Positions 45,968 to 54,081 of a stretch of 64,000 bases of DNA are shown here, in pieces. Position 1 is the stretch's first letter, and each line of letters starts with the position of its first letter. The stretch is from Bordetella parapertussis (GTDB taxonomy: Bacteria; Pseudomonadota; Gammaproteobacteria; Burkholderiales; Casimicrobiaceae). The notes below the pieces were generated by a model, which was not told where the DNA came from, did not search any database, and saw only the letters and a program-made list of their open reading frames with translations. Location of the stretch: NCBI GenBank assembly GCA_943331295.2, contig CALQLA020000001.1:1-64000 (forward strand), written 5' to 3'. The translations under genes and the position numbers were made by a program.

Positions 45968-47143
45968 ATGAATCGAGAAGCCGTCATTGCCGGCATCGGC
46001 GAGGTGCCGTGCGGCAAGTACCCGAACCGGATGCCCCTCGACGTCGCCATCGACGTTTCCGAGCAGGCGATCGCCGACAGCGGCCTCGATCGGCGGGACA
46101 TCGACACGATCCTGTGCGCGCCGTGCTTCGCCGATCCGTGGTTCAACACCGACCTCGGATTCGCACGGATGGTCGACGAGCTGGGCATGCGCGAGTCGGT
46201 CCGGCTGAACGCCCACCTGAGTGCCGGCGGGGCGACCGGGACCGCGCTGCTGAAGACCGCCACTGCGATGGTCGCGTCCGGGCAGTCGGAGGCGGTCCTG
46301 TGCCTGCACACCGAGAAATTCACCAACCTGACCGGCCAGGAGGGGTTCGACTTCTTCGCCAAGGCCGGGATCGAGCGTGACTTCGAGGCGCCCTTCGGGA
46401 TGGTCTACAACGCGATGCCCGCGTTCGTGGCCCAGCGCTACATGCACGAGACCGGGGCCACCGCCCACGACCTCGCGGCGGTGACGGTCTCCTGCCGCGC
46501 GTGGGCATCGCTGCATCCGAACGCGATGTTCCGCGAGCCCCTCTCGATCGAGGCCGTGCTCGCATCGAGGGTCATCGTGTCGCCGATGCACGCGTTGATG
46601 CTGAACATGCTGGGCGACGGCGGCTCGGCCTTCGTCGTCACCACCGCCGAGCGCGCGAGGGATGCCACGACCACGCCGGTGCACATCTGGGGCGAAGGGG
46701 ACATCGTCAACACGTATTCCTTCGCCCAGCATGCGGACATCACGCGGATGAACTGGGCGCAGGTGGCGAGGGAGGCGTTCGGGCAGGCGCGCATCGCGCC
46801 GTCCGACGTCGACATCGTCGAGATCTACATGGCCTACCCGATCTTTCACCTCGTGCTGCTGGAAGAGATGGGATTCTGCGAGCGGGGTCGGGCCGCGGAG
46901 CTGTACCGGTCCGGCGCCACGTGCCCAGGTGGCGCCCTGCCGGTCTCCACCAACGGCGACGCGATGTCGTACGGCCACATCGGTGCCGGCGTCGGCGTGG
47001 CGACGCTCGTCGAAAGCGTGCGGCAGCTCATGGGGAAGGCCGGAAAGCGGCAGGTACCCGACGCCTCGATCGTGCTCAAGACGTCGGCCGGCGGCGCCTA
47101 TGCCGATGCCCACATCACCATTCTTGCCCGGGAGCCGCGATGA
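45968..47143 (+). CDS. thiolase-like protein lacking both catalytic cysteines (SCP2/Ltp2 type)
   Basis: 391 residues with the thiolase fold: MNREAVIAGIGEVPCGKYP start, NAHLSAGGATGTAL at the nucleophile loop, LGDGGSAFVVTTAERA and NGDAMSYGHIGAG near the end. At the nucleophile position the usual Cys is Leu84 (HLSAGG), and the C-terminal Cys-Gly motif is replaced by KTSAGGAYAD. It therefore should not do thiolysis. Members of this SCP2-like class bound to a DUF35 partner (Ltp2/ChsH2) are retro-aldolases. The DUF35 gene follows with an ATGA overlap. GGAGGGGAACC precedes the ATG. Confidence 0.88.
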   Translation: MNREAVIAGIGEVPCGKYPNRMPLDVAIDVSEQAIADSGLDRRDIDTILCAPCFADPWFNTDLGFARMVDELGMRESVRLNAHLSAGGATGTALLKTATAMVASGQSEAVLCLHTEKFTNLTGQEGFDFFAKAGIERDFEAPFGMVYNAMPAFVAQRYMHETGATAHDLAAVTVSCRAWASLHPNAMFREPLSIEAVLASRVIVSPMHALMLNMLGDGGSAFVVTTAERARDATTTPVHIWGEGDIVNTYSFAQHADITRMNWAQVAREAFGQARIAPSDVDIVEIYMAYPIFHLVLLEEMGFCERGRAAELYRSGATCPGGALPVSTNGDAMSYGHIGAGVGVATLVESVRQLMGKAGKRQVPDASIVLKTSAGGAYADAHITILAREPR

Positions 47144-47535
47144 ACCTCTCAGCCGTCGAACGCGATTACGCCACCGAGTGGTGGGCGCGAGTGCGCGCGG
47201 GCGAGTGCGTCGCGCAGCAATGTGAATCGTGCGGCGCCCTCCAGCTCTATCCGCGCCGCCGGTGCGTCGCGTGCGGCTCCGCCGCCATGGGGGTTGCGCC
47301 TGTTCTCGGCGCAGGGACGCTCTACACGTTCTGCACCGTCTACCGCAACGCCCCGGGCGGCTTCAACGACCAGTTGCCCTATACGCTGGCCATCGTCGTG
47401 CTGGACGAGGGGCCGCGGATGCTGACGCGATTGGTCAACTGCGCGCCGGAGGGACTGCAGTGCGACATGCGAGTACGCTGGACGTTGGCGCGAATCGGCG
47501 ACCGGGACCTGCCCTGCTTCGAACCTGCGCCGTAG
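47140..47535 (+). CDS. DUF35 / OB-fold zinc-ribbon partner protein
   Basis: 131 residues: a rubredoxin-like zinc ribbon with Cys28, Cys31, Cys42 and Cys45 (QCESCGALQLYPRRRCVACG positions), followed by an OB fold (GAGTLYTFCTVYRNAPGGF, PYTLAIVVLDEGPRML). Such proteins form tight complexes with thiolase-like or Ltp2-type enzymes and bind CoA. Overlap with the thiolase-like gene supports a complex. Last gene of the operon. Confidence 0.92.
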   Translation: MNLSAVERDYATEWWARVRAGECVAQQCESCGALQLYPRRRCVACGSAAMGVAPVLGAGTLYTFCTVYRNAPGGFNDQLPYTLAIVVLDEGPRMLTRLVNCAPEGLQCDMRVRWTLARIGDRDLPCFEPAP

Positions 47536-47685
47536 ACCGGGTGCGCGGCCCTGCGCCGCACGCTTCGACGCGAGGTGCTGCCACGCTGCGCGGGTCGTAG
47601 ACGACGCCGGTCGTTGCGCGACAGGGTCGCCGCGGCGACACCGCTGCCGGTGCTATATTCCGACGACACAACCCGGCCATCCCTC

Positions 47686-48504
47686 ATGTCACGACAACTG
47701 AAATCCGCGGCGCCGGTCGCCGTCATCACCGGCGGCGCCCGCGGCATCGGCCTCGCCATCGCCGAGCGCTTCCTCGCCGAAGGCTATCGCGTCGCGCTGC
47801 TCGACATCGACCGCAGGACGCTGCTCGCCACCGCCAAGCGCCTCAACGATACCGACCGCGTGCTGGCCCTGGTGTGCGACGTGTCCGATCCGAAGCAGGT
47901 CAATCCCGCGATCAAGGCCGTCGCAAAGCAGTTCGGCCGCATCGATGCGCTGGTGAACAACGCCGGCATCGCGGTATTCAAGCCGGTGCTGAAGACCTCG
48001 GTGGCGGAGTGGCGGCGGGTGCTCGCGGTCAACCTGGACGGCGCGTTCATCTGCACCCATGCCTGCGCGCCCGTCATGCTGAAGGGCGGCGGCGGCGCCG
48101 TCGTGAACATCGCGTCGATCTCCGGGCTGCGCGCCAGCACGCTGCGCGTCGCCTACGGCACCAGCAAGGCGGCGCTGATCCACCTGACGAAGCAATACGC
48201 GGCCGAGCTCGGCACCGTCGGCATCCGCGTGAATTGCGTCGCGCCGGGTCCCGTGGACACCGAGATGGCGAAGCGCGTGCACAGCCCTGCGATCCGGCAG
48301 GACTACCACGACACGATCCCGCTCAACCGCTATGGCACGCCGGAGGAGATCGCGGCGACGGTCTACTTCCTCTGCAGCAAGGACGCCAGCTACGTCAACG
48401 GCCAGACGCTGGCGGCCGACGGCGGCTTCGACGCGCTGGGCGTCGGTCTGCCGACGCTGCGCCGCGAGTTCTCTCCCGTCGCCGGAAAGAAGAAACGGCA
48501 ATGA
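47686..48504 (+). CDS. short-chain dehydrogenase/reductase (SDR)
   Basis: 272 residues, classical SDR: TGGARGIGLAIAERF nucleotide loop, NNAGIAVFKP, Ser in NIASISGL, YGTSKAALIHL with catalytic Tyr and Lys, and the SDR tail NGQTLAADGGFDA. It oxidises or reduces an alcohol/ketone with NAD(P). A TATATT -10-like element at 47654-47659 suggests its own promoter, separate from the catabolic operon upstream. The 2-haloacid dehalogenase gene starts 1 base after its stop. Confidence 0.92.
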   Translation: MSRQLKSAAPVAVITGGARGIGLAIAERFLAEGYRVALLDIDRRTLLATAKRLNDTDRVLALVCDVSDPKQVNPAIKAVAKQFGRIDALVNNAGIAVFKPVLKTSVAEWRRVLAVNLDGAFICTHACAPVMLKGGGGAVVNIASISGLRASTLRVAYGTSKAALIHLTKQYAAELGTVGIRVNCVAPGPVDTEMAKRVHSPAIRQDYHDTIPLNRYGTPEEIAATVYFLCSKDASYVNGQTLAADGGFDALGVGLPTLRREFSPVAGKKKRQ

Positions 48505-48505
48505 G

Positions 48506-49195
48506 ATGACGGCGCAACTGCGGCTGCCGGGCATCGAGGCCTGCGTCTTCGACGCCTACGGCACGCTGTTCGACGTGTCGAGCGCGGCGCGCAGCCTGCA
48601 GGACGAACTCGGCCCCCGCTGGCAACCGCTCGCCGAGTTGTGGCGAACCAAGCAGCTGCAATACACGTGGCTGCGCGGCCTCGGCGGCCGTCACGCGGAT
48701 TTCCGGAAGGTGACCGCCGACGCGCTGGACTTCGCGCTCGACGCGCTGAAGATCGACGACGCGACGCTCCCCCCGCGGCTGATGACGCTCTACTCGTCGC
48801 TCGACGCCTATCCCGACGTCGCCGACGCGCTACGCCGCCTCAAGGCGGGCGGCAGGCGACTGGCGATCCTGTCCAACGGCACGCCGGACATGCTTGCGTC
48901 GGCGGTGTCCCATTCGGGCATCGCGGACCTGCTCGACCACGTGCTGTCCGTCGAAGAGGTGGGCGTGTTCAAGCCCCACCCGTTCGTCTACCGCTTGGCC
49001 GCGAATCGCCTGCGGCTTGCCCCGGACCGGATCTGCTTCGTGTCGTCGAACGGCTGGGATGCCTGCGCCGCCAAGGCGTTCGGGTTCCGTGTGGTCTGGT
49101 GCAACCGGTTCGGCCAGCCGCCCGAGCGCATTCCCGAAACGCCGGACGGCGAGATCACGACCCTCGCGGTGCTGCCCGACATCGTGTTGGACTGA
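48506..49195 (+). CDS. L-2-haloacid dehalogenase (HAD superfamily, type II)
   Basis: 229 residues. The nucleophile Asp is in CVFDAYGTLFDV, the Ser/Asn motif in ILSNGTPDML, Lys in VFKPHPFVY and the final motif in FVSSNGWDACAAKAFG, where the S-S-N-x-W-D pattern is characteristic of haloacid dehalogenases rather than phosphatases. It hydrolyses 2-halocarboxylic acids to 2-hydroxyacids; the convergent 2-hydroxyacid dehydrogenase gene could use the product. Coupled to the SDR gene. Confidence 0.92.
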   Translation: MTAQLRLPGIEACVFDAYGTLFDVSSAARSLQDELGPRWQPLAELWRTKQLQYTWLRGLGGRHADFRKVTADALDFALDALKIDDATLPPRLMTLYSSLDAYPDVADALRRLKAGGRRLAILSNGTPDMLASAVSHSGIADLLDHVLSVEEVGVFKPHPFVYRLAANRLRLAPDRICFVSSNGWDACAAKAFGFRVVWCNRFGQPPERIPETPDGEITTLAVLPDIVLD

Positions 49196-49201
49196 CGGCC
49201 G

Positions 49202-49218
49202 GCGGCGCCCTGCGCCGC
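49202..49218. terminator. hairpin between convergent genes
   Basis: GCGGCGC (49202-49208) pairs with GCGCCGC (49212-49218) around CCT, between the dehalogenase and the convergent dehydrogenase stops. No U-tract. Confidence 0.4.
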
Positions 49219-49220
49219 GG

Positions 49221-50195
49221 CTAGCTGCCGGCGTCGACGTCCACGCCTACCACGTACTGCGGCGCCTCGCCCCGCGCGAGCCGCCGCAGGTTTTCCGCAG
49301 TCAGCTCCGCGAGGCGCTGCTCGGCCTCGGCGGTGTCCCCGGCGATGTGCGGCGTCAGGATCACCTGCGGGAGCATGAGCAGCGGGTCGGCCGGATCGGC
49401 CGGCTCCTCCCACCAGACGTCGAGCGCGGCGCCGCCGACCTGCCCCGATTCGAGCGCCGCGCGCAGCGCGTGCCGGTTCAGCATCGGCGCACGCGCGATG
49501 TTGACCAGGAACGCGCCCCGCTTCAGCAGCGCCAGTTCCCGCGCGCCGATGAAGTCCACGGTTTCCGGTGTCTGCGGCAGGTGCAGCGAGATGAAGTCGG
49601 CCTGCGCGAGCAGTTCCGGCAGGCGATCCATTGTCGCGAGCCAATCGAGGCCCAGTTCGCGGCCCAGCGCGGCGTCGGCGCTGCGCTTGACCGCGACCAC
49701 CCGCATGCCGAACGGCACCGCCAGCTTCGCGAGCGCCTCGCCCGTGCTGCCGAGCCCGACCAGGCCCAGCGTCTTGCCCTGGACCGACACGGTCTTCGGC
49801 AATCCGGTGCGGCGCGCCTTGACGCCGGCGCGCGCCAGCCATTGCTGCTTCGCCAGCATCAGCAGCAGGTGGAACGCGTGCTCCGCCACGGCGCGCGCGG
49901 GCGAGCCCTGGATCCGCGCGGGGAAGCGGGAGACGAGGATGCCTTTGGCTGCTGCATGCGCGAGGTCGATGCGCGGCAGGTGGTCGCCCGGTCGCTGGAT
50001 GAGCTTCAGGCGCGGCGCGGCATCGATCACCTCCCGCGTGATGGGGACGTCGCGCACCAGCAGCACGTCGGCGTCGCCGACCTGTGCCGCGAGGGGGCGC
50101 GCGGCGTCGTAGTCCTCGACCACGAAGCCCTCGCCGAGGGTAAGTCCGAGGCGGTTGCGCTGGTCGAGGCCGGGACTCGCTTTCTTGATCTTCAT
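49221..50195 (-). CDS. D-2-hydroxyacid dehydrogenase
   Basis: 324 residues. LGLVGLGSTGEALAKLA is the NAD loop; NIARAPMLNRHAL holds the substrate-binding Arg, DVWWEEPADPADPLL the Glu and LTPHIAGDT the His. Phosphoglycerate-dehydrogenase-like catalytic domain. It is the last gene of the minus-strand ABC importer operon, 28 bases after the ATPase gene, so its substrate may be the imported acid. Confidence 0.9.
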   Translation of the reverse strand: MKIKKASPGLDQRNRLGLTLGEGFVVEDYDAARPLAAQVGDADVLLVRDVPITREVIDAAPRLKLIQRPGDHLPRIDLAHAAAKGILVSRFPARIQGSPARAVAEHAFHLLLMLAKQQWLARAGVKARRTGLPKTVSVQGKTLGLVGLGSTGEALAKLAVPFGMRVVAVKRSADAALGRELGLDWLATMDRLPELLAQADFISLHLPQTPETVDFIGARELALLKRGAFLVNIARAPMLNRHALRAALESGQVGGAALDVWWEEPADPADPLLMLPQVILTPHIAGDTAEAEQRLAELTAENLRRLARGEAPQYVVGVDVDAGS

Positions 50196-50223
50196 GGGGA
50201 TTCCGGATCGTCGGGCCGGCGCA

Positions 50224-51294
50224 TCACGCCGCGTCGTCGCGCAGGATTTCGACCGCGGACGGGTCGACGTAGGCGGTCACCGCGCCGTCGTGGGGCAGCG
50301 GGCCGGTGCGCGTCTTGCAGCCCAGCACCGTGCCGTCGCCCTCCACCCGCAGTTCCAGGTGCCGGACGTCGCCTAAGAACCGCTGCGAGAGCACGCGGCA
50401 GGCGATCCGGTTGTGACCCGGGCCCGGCGGGACGAGCGCGACATGCTCGGGCCGCACGAACAACTGGACGGGCCCGGCCGCGGCGCGCACGGTGTGCAGT
50501 ACGCCGAAGCCCGTCGCGACGGCCGCCCCGCCCTCCTCCGCCTGCGCGACGCCGGCGATGATGTTGGCGCCGCCCAGGAACTGCGCCGCAAAGACCGTGC
50601 GCGGATGGTTCCACAGCGCCTCGGGCGTGCCGACCTCGACGAAGCGGCCGTCGCGCATCACGGCGATCCTGTCGGACAGCGACAAGGCCTCGCCCTGGTC
50701 GTGCGTGACATACAGCGTGGTGAGGCGGACCCGCTCGTGCAGCCGGCGCAACTCGGCGCACATCTGCTCGCGCAGCGCCGCATCGAGATTCGACAGCGGC
50801 TCGTCCAGCAGCAGCACCTCGGGCTCGGCGACGATCGCGCGCGCGAACGCCACGCGCTGCTGCTGGCCGCCGGACAGCCGCGAGGCATACCGATCGGCCA
50901 GCGCGCCCAGCCCGACCAGTTCCAGGGCCGCCTTGGCGCGGCGGACCACGTCGCGCTGCCGCTGCACCTCGAGCGGAAACGCGACGTTCTGCAGCACCGT
51001 CAGGTGCGGCCAGATCGCGTACGACTGGAACACCATGCCGATCCGCCGCCGGTCGGGCGGCAGGTTGAGGCCCCGGGAGGACGAGAACACGGTGCCGGCG
51101 CCGATGCGGATCTCGCCGGCGTCCGGCGTCTCGAGACCCGCGACGCAGCGCAGCAGCGTGCTCTTGCCGCAGCCGCTCGGCCCCAGCAGCGTGAAGAACG
51201 TGTGACTCTCGACCTCGAAGCCGATGTCGGCGAGCGCGTGGACGCTCTCCTTCCCTCCGGCGAAGTCCTTTCGCAGCGACTGCACTCCGATCAC
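50224..51294 (-). CDS. ABC transporter ATP-binding protein (Fe3+/PotA type)
   Basis: 356 residues. Walker A GPSGCGKST, Q-loop FQSYAIWPHL, signature LSGGQQQR, Walker B LLLDEPLSNLD, switch His in YVTHDQGEA. A C-terminal TOBE domain (about 270-350; VRPEHVALVPPG) is typical of the FbpC/PotA group. The start is a GTG at 51294 that overlaps the permease stop by 4 bases. Confidence 0.93.
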   Translation of the reverse strand: MIGVQSLRKDFAGGKESVHALADIGFEVESHTFFTLLGPSGCGKSTLLRCVAGLETPDAGEIRIGAGTVFSSSRGLNLPPDRRRIGMVFQSYAIWPHLTVLQNVAFPLEVQRQRDVVRRAKAALELVGLGALADRYASRLSGGQQQRVAFARAIVAEPEVLLLDEPLSNLDAALREQMCAELRRLHERVRLTTLYVTHDQGEALSLSDRIAVMRDGRFVEVGTPEALWNHPRTVFAAQFLGGANIIAGVAQAEEGGAAVATGFGVLHTVRAAAGPVQLFVRPEHVALVPPGPGHNRIACRVLSQRFLGDVRHLELRVEGDGTVLGCKTRTGPLPHDGAVTAYVDPSAVEILRDDAA

Positions 51295-53039
51295 GCCCTC
51301 ACCCCCATCCGCCTGCCCATCCAGCTCGCGAGCACCGCGCCCGCCGATATCAGCGCCATGACCATGGTGACATACGCCGAAAGTATGTTGGAATTGCCGC
51401 CCTCCCACATGTCGAGCACCAGCACCGCGAACACCTCGGTGCCCGGGGCAGTGAGGAAGATCGACGCCGCGTATTCGCGGAACGAGCGCAGCCCGACGTA
51501 GAGCACCGACGCGACGAGGCTCGGCGCGGCCAGCCGCAGCACGATGCGCGCGCAGCGCGTCGCCCAGCCCGCGCCGGCCACCGCCGCCGCTTCCTCGAGC
51601 TCGGGGTGCAGTTGCGAGAGGCCCGACGTGCAGATGCGCACCGCGAAGGGCAGGTGGATCGCGACGTACGCGAGCAGCAGGATCGCCCGCGTGCCGTACA
51701 CCGGCACCGGCAGCAGCAGGTAGATCCAGGCGAGGCCGACACCGAATATCATGCCGGGAATCGCGAGCGGCGCCGTCGCCAGCTGCTCGATCCAGCCGAG
51801 CCACCGTCGGCCCGTCTTCAGCCGGAGGCCGCACCACGCGATGAGCCCGCCCAGCGCCGTGGCGATCACGCCGGACGAAATGCCGAGCAGCACGCTGTTC
51901 CACACCGCGCGCTTGGCGGGCTCGTAGTCGAGTGCGGCGGCGAAGTTCTTCACGGTCAGCAGCTTGATGCTCGCCAGCGACGGCGCCTGCGGATACGGAA
52001 GGAACGCATTCCATACCAGCACGAAGAGCGGCAGGCCGGCCACGAGCAGCAGCACCACGACGCCGATGCCGGTCGCGCCGGCGGCCTGCCAGCGACCCAG
52101 CCGGATCACGCGGGGACGGTACGCCTTGCCGGTGACCGTGACGTACCGCGCCGAGTCGGCGGTGGCGCGCCGGTACGCCCACAGGCTTGCCACCGTCACC
52201 AGCAGGAACAGCAGGCTGTAGGCGCTGGCGATGTTGAGGTCCGAAGGCACGCGGCGGTAGGCGAGATAGATCTCGGTCGAGTACAGGAAGATCTTCGCCG
52301 GGAGCCCGATCAAGAGCGGCACCGACAGCGCACCGAGCGAGTAGACGAAGAAGATGATCCACGCCCCCAGGATCGTCGGCCGCAGGATCGGCAGCGTGAT
52401 CCGGCGCATCGTGGTGACGAATCCGGCGCCGGCGACGCGGGCGGCCTCCTCCAGGTCCGGATTCATCGCGCGAAAGGCCGGCCACAGCCACAGGAATGCC
52501 AGGGGCAGCTCCTGCAGGGTGCCGACCCAGACCATCCCCCAGAACGAGTAGATGTCGAGCAGCGGCTCGGTCCGTCCGAACCAGTCGCGGGCGATCAGGT
52601 TGATCATCCCGCTCTTCGGGCCAAGCAGCAGGATCCAGCCGCTGATCATCAGCACCGACGGCATCAGCACCGGCGCCAGCGCGAACAGGTCCGCGAACTT
52701 ACGGACGCGCGAATCGGTGCGCTCGACCAGCCAGGCGAGAAAACCGCCGATGACCAGGACGAGCGTCGCGGTGACCGCCGCGTAGAGCGCCGAGCGCAGC
52801 AGCGCGGTCCAGATCCGCGCGCGGCCGAAGGCGGCCTCGAGCGTCTCGAGCGTGAAGTTCGGCACGACGGCGGGCGGCGTGTCGGTCACGCTGCCGTAGA
52901 CGAGGATCGCGAGTGGCGGCACGATCAGCCAGCCCGTGGCCAGCGCCAGCAGCGCGACGAGCCACGTCGCCGACGCGATGCCGCGAATGCCACGGCGCGG
53001 CCGCGCGGCCGATGCCGCGCCTTCCCGCGTTGCCGTCAC
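51291..53039 (-). CDS. ABC transporter permease, two-domain Fe3+ type (FbpB/AfuB-like)
   Basis: 582 residues, about twelve helices, with two BPD_transp_1 domains. Each has the EAA loop: MNPDLEEAARVAGAGFVTTMRRITLP and LHPELEEAAAVAGAGWATRCARIVL. This internal duplication is usual for FbpB-type permeases. No ATG lies near the start; the GTG at 53039 is chosen since it leaves a short cytoplasmic N-terminus before helix 1, but the ribosome site is poor. Confidence 0.88.
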   Translation of the reverse strand: MTATREGAASAARPRRGIRGIASATWLVALLALATGWLIVPPLAILVYGSVTDTPPAVVPNFTLETLEAAFGRARIWTALLRSALYAAVTATLVLVIGGFLAWLVERTDSRVRKFADLFALAPVLMPSVLMISGWILLLGPKSGMINLIARDWFGRTEPLLDIYSFWGMVWVGTLQELPLAFLWLWPAFRAMNPDLEEAARVAGAGFVTTMRRITLPILRPTILGAWIIFFVYSLGALSVPLLIGLPAKIFLYSTEIYLAYRRVPSDLNIASAYSLLFLLVTVASLWAYRRATADSARYVTVTGKAYRPRVIRLGRWQAAGATGIGVVVLLLVAGLPLFVLVWNAFLPYPQAPSLASIKLLTVKNFAAALDYEPAKRAVWNSVLLGISSGVIATALGGLIAWCGLRLKTGRRWLGWIEQLATAPLAIPGMIFGVGLAWIYLLLPVPVYGTRAILLLAYVAIHLPFAVRICTSGLSQLHPELEEAAAVAGAGWATRCARIVLRLAAPSLVASVLYVGLRSFREYAASIFLTAPGTEVFAVLVLDMWEGGNSNILSAYVTMVMALISAGAVLASWMGRRMGVRA

Positions 53040-53068
53040 CTGGGTGAGCCGGGATGCCGGGGCGTTGC

Positions 53069-54079
53069 TCAGCCCGGCGCCGGCAGCGGCGGCAGCTCCG
53101 AGCGCCACTCCCGGAAGCCGACCGGGTTGGACAGCGTGCCGATGCCTTCGGCCTCGCAGCGTACCGTCTGCCCCGGCTGCATCCAGTCGCCGGGGCCGGT
53201 CAGCGCGTTCCCGCTGCCGCTGCCGGTGGAGATGAGGTCGCCCGGGGCAAGCGTGATGTAGCGCGACACGTACGCGAGGATGCGCTGCACGGGCCACAGC
53301 AGGCCCGACGACCGGACGTCCTGGCGCAGCTCGCCGTCGACCCACGTTCGCAGCGAAAGGTCGTTCGGGTCGCCCGCGAGGTCCTCGGTCGGCACCACCC
53401 ACGGGCCGCAGGGCGCGAAGGTGTCGCAGGCCTTGCCGCGCGGGCTGTCGTAGCGCCCCGACCACTTGGGCACGTCGCGCACGCACGCATCGTTCAGGAT
53501 CGTGTAGCCGAAGATGTACCGGTCGGCGTCCGCCGGCGAGACGTCGCGGCAGGTGCGCCCAACCACGATGGTGAGCTCGATCTCGTAGTCCCACTCGCGC
53601 GAGTCCGGCGGGAACCGGATCGGCTCGTTGTGGCCGATGAGCGCCGTCGGCGACTTCAGGAACGAGATCTTGACGTCTTTGGGCCACTCGTCCGGCGGCA
53701 GCTTCTGGTCGACGAGGTAGCGGGCGTAGGAATTGCCGGCGCAGATGACCTTGGACGGCTGGACGACGGGAGGCAGCAGGCGCACTTCGCCCACCGGCAG
53801 CAACAGCGGCCGCCCCGGCGCGGCGGAACCCACGCAATGGTCGCGGTTCTCGCGCGCCCAGGCGAGGGCGTCGCGAAACTGCGCGAGGCTGCCGTGATGC
53901 TGGCGGATGAACAGCGCCATGTCGTGCGGCACCAGCGCAGCGGCGAGGTCCCGGGCGCGGCTCGTGCGCTCCATCTCGAACAGCCACAGCGCCACGACGC
54001 GGCGCAGGTCCCACAGGTCGGCACCATCGGCGACGCCGATGCGCGGACCGCCCCCGGCAAGGTAACTCGCGAGATTCAT
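53069..54079 (-). CDS. fumarylacetoacetate hydrolase (FAH) family protein
   Basis: 336 residues. Metal ligands are two Glu in REWDYEIELTIVVGR and the Asp in LNDACVRD; GDLISTGSGSGNALTGPGDW is the C-terminal active-site loop, and the VICAGNSYARYLVD start is conserved. Members hydrolyse or decarboxylate beta-diketo and oxo acids. ATG at 54079 has GGAG at the right distance (a second ATG two codons earlier does not). It sits between the binding-protein and permease genes of an importer, suggesting that the cargo is an oxo acid or its precursor. Confidence 0.9.
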   Translation of the reverse strand: MNLASYLAGGGPRIGVADGADLWDLRRVVALWLFEMERTSRARDLAAALVPHDMALFIRQHHGSLAQFRDALAWARENRDHCVGSAAPGRPLLLPVGEVRLLPPVVQPSKVICAGNSYARYLVDQKLPPDEWPKDVKISFLKSPTALIGHNEPIRFPPDSREWDYEIELTIVVGRTCRDVSPADADRYIFGYTILNDACVRDVPKWSGRYDSPRGKACDTFAPCGPWVVPTEDLAGDPNDLSLRTWVDGELRQDVRSSGLLWPVQRILAYVSRYITLAPGDLISTGSGSGNALTGPGDWMQPGQTVRCEAEGIGTLSNPVGFREWRSELPPLPAPG

Positions 54080-54081
54080 GG

